Below, one piece after another: positions 46,071 to 60,400 of a stretch of DNA of 64,000 bases. Position 1 is the stretch's first letter. Each line of letters begins with the position of its first letter. The translations under genes were made by a program, and so were the position numbers. The stretch is taken from NCBI GenBank assembly GCA_028551475.1, contig CM052354.1, positions 16,701,258 to 16,765,257 on the forward strand. Reading direction: 5' to 3'. Source of the DNA: Casuarina equisetifolia. Lineage: Eukaryota > Streptophyta > Magnoliopsida > Fagales > Casuarinaceae. The notes under the pieces are model-generated. The model worked only from the letters and a program-made list of their open reading frames with translations. It did no database searches and was not told where the DNA came from.

Positions 46071-49000
46071 TCAGGCACCAAAGTATTCCTCTGGGACATA
46101 AAATTTCAAGCCAATAGCCTGCCAGAACAGAAAAATTTGTTCAGACATTAAGCCTTCTCTGAACTAGGATCTGCTAACTCCAGATCCAGGCCATCGCTTT
46201 CTAGGAAAGAGATAGTTTACCAGCCTTAGCTGATATCCCAACCACTCAGCACTTTTAAATGCCAATAGTATAATAGACAAAAAAAATTCAAAACTTCCAG
46301 GAGAGGGGAGCTGAATAGCCTTGTATCATTCCTACAGCACTAAATTCAAACCATGGAAGATGCACCTGACAATCCTAATCTAAAGTTTCGTAATATGAAG
46401 TTTCCAGACAACACTAGTGTATAATTCCCCAATTTGAGCCTTTTATAGAGAAGGAAAGAGAAGCTCTTTGTTATGAAATTAGGGGCACAATCGTGAAATT
46501 CCAGCAAATTTCCATTATGACATCCCTCTTTAAAACATGTTTACAATAAACAATCCATAAGGACTATGGTGACACGGGTGCCATATATTTTTGACTTGTC
46601 TGCGTCAAACATAATTCAGGACTAGCATGAAAACGAGAAAGGAAGGGAAAAATTATGCAAGTTGCAGATGAAATAAAACAAATAATTGGTTCATAAAAAA
46701 CTTAAAAATCATGGAATGGTAAATCACAAGTAGTCAATAAAATAGTAGACATATTTTACCTGTGCGAATTTAATATCGGCATCGCTGTGATCATCTTGTC
46801 TACCTGCTGCATCACCAACGTAGAAGGATCTACAGTGCGGAGATTCTTTTTTATTTACTATTATCGAAACAAGTATTCAAACTAAATTTAACAGAAGAAC
46901 GCACAAAATAGCACAGACAATAGGTTTGATATTTAGAATACCAAGAATAAAACCATGCATATAATTAAAGTGAAGAAGAATTAACTGATCAATATCAATG
47001 GAAATGCCAGAGTTGAAGTGCTTCTCCATGATATTCCACATTCCTGTTCTGGGTTTACGAAAAGCATCAGCTGCTCGACGAGAAGATTCACTTAACCCAC
47101 AAGCTATGAAGACCTGAATCACAAATAAATAAATAAATAAATACATACATCATTGAACTCCCATAACATCATTGTGTAACTTTGACGAGAAAGCTACAGA
47201 ATAGACTTACCACGCTCGAGTGTCATTTTATTTTGAAATAACTGCATTAACAGACAACAATCAAGTCCTTGTTGAAATTTGAATTAGTCGCTTTCTAGTT
47301 TTGAAAATATTGTTAAGATTTGTCTTGTTGTGGGGGGGGTGGGGGGGGTTTGGTTGTGGTGAAGACTCAAAAGCACAAACCAAATACACACCGGTCTGCA
47401 CGTCTCACCAGATGATGAAAGCTCTCCCTTCAAAAGCAAAATAAAAATGGAAAAAAAAAAACTAAAGGATTTATTACAGCCTGAAACTGCAAATAAACAT
47501 TATACACCAACAGGCATGCAGATAGGACAAACCCAACCTCTGTATAATGTACTGGTGACAAACTCAAATTCAAATCACAAAAAAGATAACTTAGAAGTAT
47601 TTAAAAGTTTATGTGGAACTGAGCTAATTCAACTTCTTCAGAAAATAAAAAAATTATTGTCAGATGAGAAAAGAAATTATTTTTCCATGCAACAATGGCA
47701 TGATGTCCAAATAACGACATACTTCACCCACGCCCCTCCAAGAATGACAAGAGAGTCCGCAAGCTACTAATTTCACAGTTGTTACACAAATAATCTTACA
47801 ATGTCAACAGCATGGCAAATACAAATGCAAAAGTCTTGCACTTAATTACCTGAATCGGTACCTTCACTTGATTGATAAAATTGTTAAGGCGTCCAATTTT
47901 TGAGTCCACTGCTACCTGTCTCTTTTTCTTCCAGCGCTCAATATTTGATTCATTGGTGAATACTACCTGAAATAATAAATACCAAAGGACACGAAGCTTA
48001 CTGGTACAGAACTCTCATTTGTACAACAAAAATTGCAAAAATCATACAATGTTTGAATGAAAGGGTAGGCTACAGGGATTTTCCTTGAGCATTGTATTGC
48101 ATCCTACTTTCTGAAATGAAATCTCTCTTGAGGTAGCTTTGCTCTCTCATGGTTGTCGTCATATGTTACCAGTCTATTTGTGATCATTATATTAGGTTGT
48201 TTGTCACAGTTACAGCAGCACGTGAATGTTTATCAGGATGTATCTATTCTATGGATCTCAAACCTCAATGGGCAGAGCGTTGTTTTTGAAAAATACATGT
48301 TTAAGTTCATGCTAATAACCCAAACCCACTGGTTACTGTAGTTTATCCGAAACTAAGTTGAGCTAGCTTTAGCGAAGAAAGGAAACAAACCAGTTTGTAG
48401 CCATCATTGTACAACCTATGTAGCTTGTCAGGAACTGAAGGATACAAAAGGGACCAAGCATCCGCACCTATTCTGAAAGTAGAACAGCATATTGTGTTGG
48501 CAATCAAGAAATTGAGATAACCCTTGACTTCAGGTGAGATGAATTGTGCACATAAAAAAGTGTTGTTAATTTTGAAGGACAACCCACCCAAAAAAAATAT
48601 GTTAGGGATGATAACTGTGAAGGAAGTTAGATCATATCACAGACTAGAAACTAAACCATGAGAAGACATGGATAGATTCAACAACCGAAAGGAAGCCACC
48701 AAGAATCTTTTCGTCAATTCCAATCACTTGATAAATTAAGACAGGCTGAGTAAATTGCACTAGACAGCATCGAGAAGCACAAGCACCAGGGGAAACAACT
48801 TTGGTTACTACCAACAACAAAATGAAGTTCAAAACTCAGTTAACAAAAAGTACATCACCCAGAAAAATATGAACCCAGGACAGAAAACTTGCTCTTTAGA
48901 AAATGAAAGAGCGTCAACTTGCCCACAAACAAATTGAAAATCCGACCACAAAAAAATAGCCATTTAAATCAAACAATTACTTGGAAGATTCATGTTTAAA

Positions 49001-52000
49001 AGTTATCTGAAGCTAAGAGTTATGCAGATAGTTATGTCAACAGAAACATGTGAATTCGGGGAGGAGGTCAACCATTAAGGACAAAAAGTGCATGCACCTC
49101 CCCGTACAGCAGTCTCCAATCCACAGCCACAGATATAGAGAGAGAGAGATGAAAAATCTGTACTTCTGGAAAATTCCATGAATTTTTAAGAAGCTTCATG
49201 TTTATGGAATGACTGGAGCCATTAAAGAGCTGCCATATTTCTAGCAATGACTGCCTAATACCTCTACTCTTGACTATTTATCAAAATCTTGTTAAAGGAA
49301 TGAATAACAAAGGATTCATGACATCAATCTCACAATCAATTAGGCTGAAGCATAGTAAGGCGCTCATTATACATAACATTAGATATCACGCACTTATTCA
49401 CACCCTTTCAGAAAAATAAATGCAAAAACCTTAGAGAACCATTGTACATATATGTACATCGAGACATCCATCCACAAAAAAAAATGGCATCTCAAAAGAA
49501 TCTGAACATGTAGAAAATGTGAATGAGATGTAAATAAACCTGTAGTTTAAGTCGGCCTTTAAGGGAAGGAATCATTTACCCAACGTCCATTACAATGGAG
49601 TAAAGTATATTTACATACTAAACCACATAACAAAATAGTAATCCATGGTCATGGTGAAAACATGTGCATTATGAAATGTGGGAATAATCCCTTTGAGAGG
49701 TGCAGTCATAGTTAAAACTCAAGACCCTAGAACAGAGTAAATTTTCCTGTTGCTGACTCGCTAATTCTTTTATACTAATTCATGGTTGTCACAAAAACAC
49801 ATGCATTTGTTGGAATGTGAGTATGGTCTCGGCTAAAAAGTGCAGTTACCATACACAGAAGGATGCAAATGCGAACTGAAGCAAAACATCATTTACAGTT
49901 CATTAATTATCATCAGTGGTAACTATTCAACGAAACTACTTTTCCAGATATAAATGTTTGTCTTCAGTTGAAGAATGGGGCCATAAAATCATTTCCTGCT
50001 CTATTATGCTAGATTTTGCTTTATTGACTCCTTTCAGTGCCTTCAAGGCCCACCAACAGTTAGAACATTAATAGGCGCAAGTGGATCATCAAATCCTATC
50101 AACTATCCAAACTACCACTCCTTGTTTTGTTCTTTGTACAAGATAGCCCATATGAAGAGATTAAGAATCTTATTTGTAGAATCTGAAGCCATTGTTACCA
50201 ACTAGCATAGTCATTGATGCTCGAAACACTAAACCTTTCTGTAAATCTTGATGTGGGGTTCACAATTCAATTACCCATCCACTTTATTCTTTCTAAATAT
50301 GTTATGAAAACGACAACAAGCAGCATCCTCAATTTCTCCAGTTTGGATAGTCAGACAACGTACAGTACCGAAATCTTGGGGACAATATATAGGTTTTGAG
50401 TTTCAGAGTGCACTTTTGGCAAAGTGCAAAATGCTAGTATTTTCCTTGACTTTAGCGACCAACAGCAATGACCTCCAATTCGACAATGACTTGGGAACCC
50501 AGTGAGTATGGTTAGGCTTAGTGATAGGCAATACAAGAAAATAAAGGACAGACCCATTCAAAAAGCTAGACAAAAAGGCCGCATACATGGCCAGCCCAAG
50601 TTAGAATCTCAAACTAGGTCAACACGGTAACGCAGCACAACCTATAATGGACTTCTTTTATGACAAAACAAAAAAGACACCAGACCACATGAGGGGAAAA
50701 AAAGGTTAATTTTCTCTGGATTAAAAGGAAAGCATGCTACATATTACCTACAGGTCCAACTTGGCACGTAACATAGGTTGGTTCAGGGTAGATCATTTTA
50801 AGAAACCTATGAATGAACCTAGCAAATTAGGTTGCTTCTCCAGAGCATAAGCCTAAGACTACGTGGACTTGTCTCTGCTGGTTTATGCTTTTAAGAAGTG
50901 CCAATGAACATGGTGCATCATACACAATTGTGAGGTTCCTAAAATATGGAGAAACTCTATGGATGAGTGATGTTAGATATAAAGATAGCAACTGCAAATC
51001 CATCATTAGAGTGAATATATCTATCATAAATATCCAAAAAAAAAAAATTGAGATATTGCAGACAGGCCATCTATATAACAAAACCATATTCAAAAAATGT
51101 TAAGGTCTGAGTCCTCAACACAGTGGGTCATATTCAAACTAATCAGTGATAGCTGACGTGCTTCATAAGGCAGGATGATATGTACAACTATTAAGGAAAA
51201 ACCATCATATAAGTTACACAAAAGCAAATGGGCTATATATAATGAAGTGGGTCAATCTAAATTTACCAAAATACAACTTGATACATCAATTGGAATACTA
51301 CGAATTTACTGCCATTCTAAAAATGTCCAACCGGCTAGAAAAATTAGAACCCTCATTAGTTCCACTCCAAGTATTATTATATTATTGATTTTGACAAAAC
51401 CAGGATAACTAAATAATTCACGTTGCAAACTAATTGATTTCTGCTACGTGAAGGATAACGCTAACAGATTACGATATACCATAAAAAGAAACAATTCTAA
51501 CGATTCCTCTCTTTCTTACATTTCAGGTGAAAGGACAAATTAAAGTTGATACTGCAAAACATTAAGAATATCATAGCCTACAGCAAGACAACACCAAGTA
51601 TCACATAACTTCCGAAAATGTTTTCAGGTGATAATTGATACATGTCAACACTATAGATTAAATTCCAACACTTCAAGAGATGACTTATATTTAACTATGA
51701 GTTTTCCACCATTTTCTATTAGGCATTACTTGTTAAAACTATAATCGTCTTCCAAAATTTACCAAGACAAAACATAGAAAAAATGAATGACTATTTTTCA
51801 AGATAAAAGCCTCGAGCATTAGATACAGCCATACCTGTTCACAGATGTTTTTGCAAGAGTTCCATCAAAGTCAAATGCAGCAATTTTATTTGAATCATGA
51901 AGACCATCATCCTGGACAAAAAAGAAAAACAAATAAAGGCCATGTGAAGAACCTAAAACTGCTGCTTTTCCAATAAGCATTAGTATTTGATAAATGGAAA

Positions 52001-55000
52001 ATCACAAGCCTACATATGCAATTCATACTTGAAATTTGCATCCTAGATAATGAGCAATCAAATTGCCAATAAGAGCAGTAAAATAAATGTGCATCAATGG
52101 AGGTAAAAGTGCCGGAACTGGCAGAGTTTGACAAATCTTTGACCTCACTATGCACAGAACTTGAATTAAAAAAAAAAAAAAAATTATTCGTTCAAGTAGG
52201 AATTTTGAAGTAATTTAATGCAGATTCTTGATCATAGGAACAAAGAAAACCAATTGCATATTATCTATACATTTCATCCAGGATCAACAACTTACTGAAG
52301 GAGACAAATCATAAGTAAGATTATAGTCTAACCCTTTCAAGAAAAATGATCGTCTTGAAAGCCTTCCATTTTGGTGGAAGTATAGCATCCTGGATCAGAG
52401 GATTAATAAACAAAGAAACAAAACTTTGTTGAGTAGCTAAAAGAATGCAAGAAAAAAGTTGAAAGAATATAAGCATATATAATAAACCTACAATTAATAC
52501 CTACAATGACCACTAGATGTGCCTAAACCATGTGATTGTTAAAAAGACAAAAGCAGCAATGGGAATGTATCGTACTTTGTATTTGTTTGTGACATTTGAA
52601 ACTGAGAAGGCTATATCCAAATTGGCTTCCTCATCAGACGTAGATAACTGCAAGCAATTGTGGGTAATAAATGAACAAATCAACAAGTTTAAAATAAAAG
52701 TTAGCCAAAGAACATTGAGAAACAATATACAAGATTAACTTGATTATCTATGAAGGCTGGAGTAACAAGACTAATTGATGAGAAAAAAATCAGAAATAGT
52801 CCACATAAAGCTACAGTGTAAGGCCACCCGATCAGGTTCTTTTTACAAGGGTGCAGTGTTGCAAAATATTCCAATACATGTAATGTTTTTGCTTTCGTAA
52901 TTGAGGAAGGACGAAGGAAGAACCAAAAGGTTGAAATCATATTTCACATATTCACAAACACAACCCCCTGCTACAGAACCAGGAACAGGAAGGATCTAGC
53001 AAATTGTATGTAAATATAATCTGCAGATATGGAAAGAGGCAATGCAGGAAAATGGTTAGAAACATGATAAAAATATCTAGAAAAATTATACCAGAATGTG
53101 CCAAAAGCTGATATTTTTTGGACATGGGAACAGGTATTGTTCTTCGGCGGGGATGGAAGAGACTGGACCTAACAACTCCCAATTGCGCATGGGTACATAT
53201 GTTTTTCTTTGCAAATTCAAGGGCTTAAATATATCTTCCTGTCTTTTACAATTTAGTTCAATGCAAAAGAGCATGTTTCGTGAAAAAGATAAGTATAAGA
53301 CTTATATTCCAGGTTTACATCACGTAAATGAAGATTGGTGTAGTTTGGCACAAGTATTACATCCTCAGAGGCTAAAATCTCATGATAGGATGTAAACTAC
53401 GAGAGACAAAGATAGCAAACAAAGCTTTATGAATTGCATTACAAAGACATTTCCTCAAGGCGTGCAAAGAGGGATTCTTGGTAAGAGTACTTCAGCTTGG
53501 CAATGAGTTTAGTGACTGTTTGCAACTCTCTGATGTTAGGGTCCATTAACAACATTTTGGAGGCATGAAATTCTTCTTAGTAACAGCTGGTCTGTCCAAA
53601 TACTGTCATTCCCAAGCAAGAGATACATGAAATTACTGAATAATCATCTCAATAATTTAAACGAGTGGAGAAGTGTTCAGCTACCTTGGCTTTCTTTGCA
53701 TCCCTTTCCTCTAGTTCATTTTCTTCATTTTCTCTTTTATCAACCTGTTGATGAGAGAAGAAAACATAAAACCAAAGGCAAAAAAATTCTCAGTAAATAC
53801 AAGGTTGACAAGAGATAAAGTTTTCACAATTTACATCCTTAATTCCTTAAATTAGCCACATATTCACCTACATCAGGAAAAATTATGAAATAATTATGAA
53901 ATGCACAAGAAGAAGGAAATGAAAAGGAAAAAAAATAAACAAAAAGAGACAAATAAAGGGCTATTGGGCTATTACGGATGTTATCCAAAGCACAAGCCAC
54001 TGAAAAGCAGCCAAAGATAGAGCACATTATACACAAGGATTTTACATGAAATATTTACAAAAGAAAAAAGGAATTCAAACACATTTCTATAAGTGCCACA
54101 AGTAACTCGTTTATTTTTATAACACCAAAAGAGAGAAAAATAAATAAATAAAGAGGCTAACCCTGATTTGTTATTTTTGTTTCTGATCTTGAAAACATGT
54201 TATCAATATCAGAATACAAAACCAAATCACTCTTTTCTATTCACTAGAAAGTTTTCTTTGGAAGGATACAATCTCAAAAGCTAATTGTAGAAGACAAAGT
54301 AACTGAAAACTTATTTGGTGACAGCACCCCCTTTATCCTTCTTCCTCTTCTGTATAAGCCCCTCTTCCTGAGACACTATTGGAACATTCTTCCCCATCTC
54401 TCTATACACAATCTCCCTGTCACCTATTCTCTCCCAGGATCTTCTACCAAGGAAAGTACAGCCACCACTTGCCACGGCCACAAAACCACAGAAAAAAAAA
54501 AAATCACAACAAAAACACCATTCCACCATCACAATGATAAAACTGAAAACCCGAAAATGGGATTGTCTGAATTCATTCTCGCAGGGGATATTACTTGTGA
54601 AAATGGACATTTTGTTGGATCAACAGCACACAGAATTACGCGATGAGGTCTAGAAGACACTTGGATATCATTGAATGAGATTGATCACTACGCTTTAGTT
54701 TGATTTTGGGATGCTCTTTGGTCTTGGGCATTACGATGAATAAGAAATCAAAGACAGTTGACAATGTAGGCAGGATAAAGGTAGATAGTGGAAGATATGG
54801 TCTAGGAAGGGAAAATAAAGGATGTCATTGACTCTTTGTTGTAGACTAGTGGTAGATATGGTGTGGGAAGGTAAAAAAAGGACGTCATAAAACCATGCAT
54901 GCTTGAGAAAAACTCAACCACCACCCCTCTGCTAGAGCCCCCTTGTCTCAAAGCCAAGCACCCCATCTATGAGCCCATGACCAAGAGCCCCAAACCACTG

Positions 55001-56277
55001 AACAGAGCAAAACACAGAGCTTATGCCAACAAACCTTTGACACTCAAATAACTGTAAATTATACCCATAAAAACAAAACATCAAACCATCAACAAGCAAG
55101 GCCGGTCAGCTCCAAAGCAATAGATTATTAGAAAGAAGATGAAGTGAGAATGAGAGCTCAACAGTTATATTTACAAATGCTAATAATCTGAAAACTACCA
55201 TTAACGAGCCAAATTGTGCTCTATATTCTCAAAATATTTCAATAAAATTAACTGAAAATTTCAAAAACACCAAAAAGTTGTTTAAAACATAGGCATTTTG
55301 AGTTACAGCTCTCAGACAAATAAAACATAGAATAACGACCCAAGCACAAGTGGTACTCCATATCTCAGTTGCTGTGTTTTCAAAACCGAAACCATCCTTT
55401 GAAAACAAATCTGATCAAGCAATATTCCTTGCACCGTCAAAACTATTTATTAATAAAACAGGGCCAGTGAAATTAATCTATAAGAGGAACCTAAATCTGC
55501 ATTGTACCAGAGCATCTCGCCAGACAACCAAGCACATATCACGGTCTTCAGTATAATCTATTTCCTCTATCTACGTTTCAAAGCCATATCATAACTGTAA
55601 ATTGGTACCTGTCCATCTCGAACGAACTTTTCAAATCTATCCAACAAAGTCTTCAGTGCTTGCTGGTCACTACTCTGCAAACGCCAACCCGGAAGCAAAA
55701 ATGAAATGGCACCAAAAAAAAAAAAAAAAAAAAAGAGCAAAGATTCGAGGGACCGATATGACATCTAATTGAGCAAAATCCAAATAATCACCAACATAGC
55801 TTATCCTTGGAAATCTTCAATTTATTTCTACTTTCTTCGCTTACCCAAGTATTTAGCACTATTAGCCAAATAGAATTTTGAAATACGATCAGAAAAAAGA
55901 GCATTTATTTCGTATTAAGACCCAAAGGGAAGACAAAAACACGGAAGAGACTTCCGGACTCTTTGCATTTTCTATTCATCCATTTTCTCATCAACAAACC
56001 AAAAGAAAACCAAGCCATAAACCTAAATTCACAAATCCAACGGAACCTGCAGGGCCTCAAACCCCTTAATAGCCTCAGCCGGTCCTGCGGAGGCAGCGTC
56101 AACCGGAAAGCAATCCAAGTGGTGCCATTTGGTCATGTCGAACCCCCGCGCGTCTCGGCTCACTATTCCCACCCTCAGAGCCTTCTTGACGATCGTTTTG
56201 GCACATCCCTTGCAAGTGGACCGGTTCGACTTGGCATACTCCACGACGACATGAGAGGAAGGAGGAGGTGGTGGCAT
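46071..56277 (-). CDS. ZDP: Polynucleotide 3'-phosphatase ZDP
   Basis: Eleven exons read by eye (minus): 56277-56047, 55674-55609, 53744-53685, 52647-52576, 52389-52333, 51911-51835, 48472-48391, 47966-47850, 47113-46986, 46829-46760 and 46118-46071. GT-AG introns and all phases agree, giving 335 aa. It removes 3'-phosphates at DNA breaks, as in base-excision repair and ROS1-type demethylation. One PARP-type zinc finger sits at the N-terminus (C22, C25, H53, C56), then a charged linker, then a HAD phosphatase: D-F-D-G-T at 176-180 with the nucleophile Asp176, T-N-E-S near 219-222, R-K-P-R-T-G-M-W at 273-280 and G-D-A-A-G-R at 302-307. No kinase domain. Arabidopsis ZDP (At3g14890) has three fingers. 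The frame extends 60 codons upstream to 56457 (see findings). Confidence 0.92.
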
Positions 56278-57111
56278 TGACGACTTTTGAATGCAGAAGA
56301 AAGCAAAACGTTTCGGGTATAGGGGACAGAAGCGAGAGAAACGTTTCGGAAAGAGTAGGGGAGAATAGGAGTGCTGAGAAAATGTGACTGAGTGGGAGAA
56401 GATAGAGGCCGTAAAGCAGAGATTGGAGACCGTCAGCATACAGGGGGAGAGACACAAACACAGCGTTTGTGTATGCAGTAGGGGCTAACAATTTTCCCGC
56501 CATTGTTGGTTATTAGTTTTCTGCTCAGGGCCTTCTTCTCTTTTTTTATGAAAAGCCATTTTCCTAAATTTAAATTCGCAGGGTTAGGATGGTTTGAAAT
56601 AAAAATTGGACCCCATTTAAAATGAAGGAGAAAATATGTATGCTTCACTGCATATTTATAATCTTAATCGAAATTTTAGGTCAACAAAGTGTTTAAATCA
56701 ATGATGAGAAGTGTTTCCTAAGACATTTGGATCCCAATTTTGACATCTCGAAGGTGCATGAGTTAATATATGTAATGTTCAGCATACTTGTTTCACATTA
56801 AGAAAACAACAAAATAATAAAAACCATAAAAATGAATGAATAACTTCACCTTTTGGATCAGCCTTTTGAAAAAAGAGACCCAATCCATAATGTAATGTCA
56901 TTCCTATAATACATAACTACCAACAAGTGACCTTACGTTTGAGGTTAGCCTTTTGAGGAAAAAAACCCGGTCCACAACATTCTGCGACGGTTCTATGATG
57001 CAGAAAGCGTAACGGGCCCAATCCTTCCACAGCCGCCATGTTAATACAACAGAAGAGTCCATTCAGTGGAAGGAAACCTTCCAAGGTTACAATAGTATTT
57101 CCAAAAGCTAC

Positions 57112-57150
<39 letters not shown>

Positions 57151-57424
57151 TAAACAGAAGCTCATATTTTATCTCAAAAGATAAAAAGAAAAATCTTTAA
57201 ATCCACATTTAATTATTTTACAATATACACAGAGCTGCACACGTGCAGGATACTATAAATTACGAAAATAAAAAATTTCATCAAAAATCGTCCCATAAAT
57301 CATGCAGTAGTAAGCTGTACATCATAACACCCCATCCCAGCCACTCAAAAACTATAGATAGAGATGTAAAACGTATAACCAACGCACCACCTTCCGAGTA
57401 AACGTAACAACAGCAAAATATATA
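56278..57424. promoter_or_regulatory. Spacer between TLP7 (3' end) and ZDP (5' end)
   Basis: Holds the ZDP leader and promoter (in-frame upstream codons to 56457, an out-of-frame ATG at 56503) and, on the right, the TLP7 3' UTR. A (GA)n run lies at 57115-57149, about 700-840 bp upstream of the ZDP start. No further gene. Confidence 0.55.
57115..57149. repeat. (GA)n microsatellite
   Basis: About 17 uninterrupted GA units in the spacer between TLP7 and ZDP. GA runs in plant promoters can bind BPC/GAGA factors; whether it acts on ZDP is unknown. Confidence 0.95.
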
Positions 57425-60400
57425 TTACTCACACGCCAGTTTTGTACCGAAGCTGGTCAGGCAAATTGCGAATGCCTGAAATGCTGACAAGGGTTGCCTG
57501 TAATCCATAGTGAAGGCATCTTCTCCCACCTTCCCAAACTGAAGAACTGTTTCCCCATCTCTTCCTCCTGGTTGATTTTGATCAGTTGTAGCAACCAGTT
57601 GAAAATTCTTCACTGATGCCACTGTCACGCGACCATGAAAATTCAAACACCAGCACTGCAAAGGTTCATGCCACCTAGGAGCTTTGTTCTTCAAGACTGC
57701 ATATCCAGAAGGAGAAGTCTCAGGTTTCTTCATCTTGACGCTGTCTTCAGACCCGCCATTTGCAGCTTCACCTTGTGATGGAAACTTCATGAAACATGCC
57801 ATCCTCCTCGGACCTCTCGATTTTAAAAGATTGAACTTGTAAGAGACCTGCCCAACCTCAAAGTTGCCTGCCGGAACTTGAGGGCAAATTTGCTTGCTTG
57901 CAAAACGACGGCTACCCCTAGTACTTGAGGGTTTTGCACCATTATGAGGCGGCTGGCTGTCGTAGATTGTAAAATTTGTGCCAAGGAAGTCTGAGCTGCA
58001 ACAGATACGACCAAAATTCCATCAGTCAATAATGCTGAATGGATACCAGACATCGTTTTTTGCCAAAGAGGAAAGTAGAAACAAGAATGCTGAATGGAAT
58101 ACGAGACATCACGACTCGTCACCAATTGAGAGATGGGGAAAGGAAGTAGACTTGTAACAATTGTTTGCATGGATACTGGGTATTGTCAAATGTGCTGTCG
58201 TATCAATTGAGTTTGGACCACCAACGGCACATACCAATTAAATATATGCATCATCTACTTTGATTAATCAACAAGGATGCTAAAAAAAATTATGCTGCTT
58301 TTGCTATATAAAGTGTCACGTATAACTTACTCCAGTACTGAATTAGCCAACTTAAATATTTGACTAAAAGTAAAAAAACTTTCGGTACACAGCACAATCA
58401 AGTAAAGCACACTTAGTGGAAACGACACTAAAAAAAATATAATTGATATAACCTGGCCTGCAGATAACAATGGCAGCACTCCAGCAAATAAATGCACCAA
58501 ATTATTAAAATCCTTTTGTAAACTTATTTAAACAACAATATCTCACCTTAACTTTCCAACATAAGCATTACTTCCTTGAGATAGGTCATCAGCATCAAGT
58601 GATATAATATACTCGGTGTGAGCACCATTCCTATACCTCCGTGCTGCCAAGAGAAACTTTCCTTTATCTGTGAATGCTGGGAAGAAGAAAAATAGGAATT
58701 CAAATGAGCAAAAAAATCAACTACTTCAATAGTGCAAATCTGAAAGACCAAACATAAATGCAGAAATCTAAATTAAACAAAGGTGAAAAAGGTTATATCT
58801 AGCCCTAAGTTTCAGCAGAACAAAAATAACAATCAGATAATAAGTGGTCCAGAATCCACAATTGTCAATATAAAAATCCAAGTTGTTATTGGCATAGTCA
58901 TAACTTTACAATCTTGACATGGTCTCCACTTTCCATACAAAAGTAATCCACCGTATGCCATTTGAATCCAACCACATTCAAAAGCCCCAATATCCACAAA
59001 TAACTCCTTTATAAACACAAGATTTTGATACAAAGACTGGAATTCCAATTTGGTCCAATTTAAAGCAACAAGTTGCAATCTAGTTTCCTTTAAGAACCCC
59101 AGATGGTTGATTTGATTTTAGCAACTCAATGCTTGAAATCACTTGCCTTCTGCATTCTAATTGACGAAGCAACATTACATCCTCTTGGCTTCTGCATTAT
59201 GATTGACAGAGTAGCTTTACATCCTCTGTACAAGAGACTCTAGATCTCCCCTAGGCCTAATGATCTTGTTGTACGATTTCTCATCATCTAAAGGGCCCCC
59301 ATAAGAGAAGATCAACTGTAATCCATAGACAATGTAAAACTCGAAAACCCTTCATACTTTTACATTGTCTACAATACTTTTTCTTTTCCAAAAAAGATAT
59401 ATAACTTTTGAAGTGCCACTCCTTCTTTTCCCTTTGACACCCCCCCCCCCCCACCCCAACACCCCAAACCCAAAAAACACACGGAGGGTGGTCTCTCTCC
59501 TTTCTCTCTCCTTCTCCTCACTAATAACAGGTGTGGAAAACTGTTAATCATTTATTTTACATCCAAAGGACGAAGCTTAATTGATACAGCCTACCAACAG
59601 GCAAAAATTCCACGACATTGCCTTGAAGTGAAACACCCTATACCCAAAAAGCCTTGTGCTTCTGTTCATGTATTTCATAACAATCAGATACCATTAACAA
59701 ATAAACAAACGGGAAAAACAATTGTATATGTATATGTTTTTAATTAAAATACCAGTAACCAGAAACAGATTCAAGAAGCCAATACCCAAGTCCGCGATTT
59801 CTTTGAAATGAAAAAAAGAAAAGTCAATTTATGAAGGAGAGATGATGTTTGGGGGGGAGGCAAACTTTATTACCAATTTGCAATGGTCAAACTCAGAATG
59901 AGTCAAGTCAACTTGGGGGAGAAGTTGGGCCCACAGAACATAAAGTCAAATTACAGGCATGATATTTAGCCAAAAAAAAAAAAAAACACAGGCTATTCCT
60001 TGAAAAAAGTAAGTCACGCTATGTAGAATACTAACTGGAAAAAGTAAAATTATATAACCAATTTAGAGTAGTCAGACTCAGAATGAATCAGGTCAACTCA
60101 TGGAGGAGTCGTGCATAATACAAATATGCCCACATTTGTCCAGCCGAAAGTCAAATTACAGGGATGTCATCTTAACGAACCCCCCCCCCCCCCCCCCCCC
60201 CCCAACACCAAAAAAGGAAAAAAGATAAAAAACCACAGAGACTTCCTCGAAATTAAGAATAAGTCAGGCTATATAGGAACACAAACGGGAAAAAAGAAAA
60301 TTTATATAGTGGTCAAGCTCAAAATGAATCAGGTCAACGGAGTTGTACATAATACAAATATGCCCACATTTGTCCAGCTGAAAGTCAAATAACAGGCATG

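Noticed and set aside
54311-54610. 99-codon minus-strand frame in a ZDP intron
   Set aside because: Considered as an extra exon, but the flanking exons already join in phase and the translation resembles nothing in ZDP.
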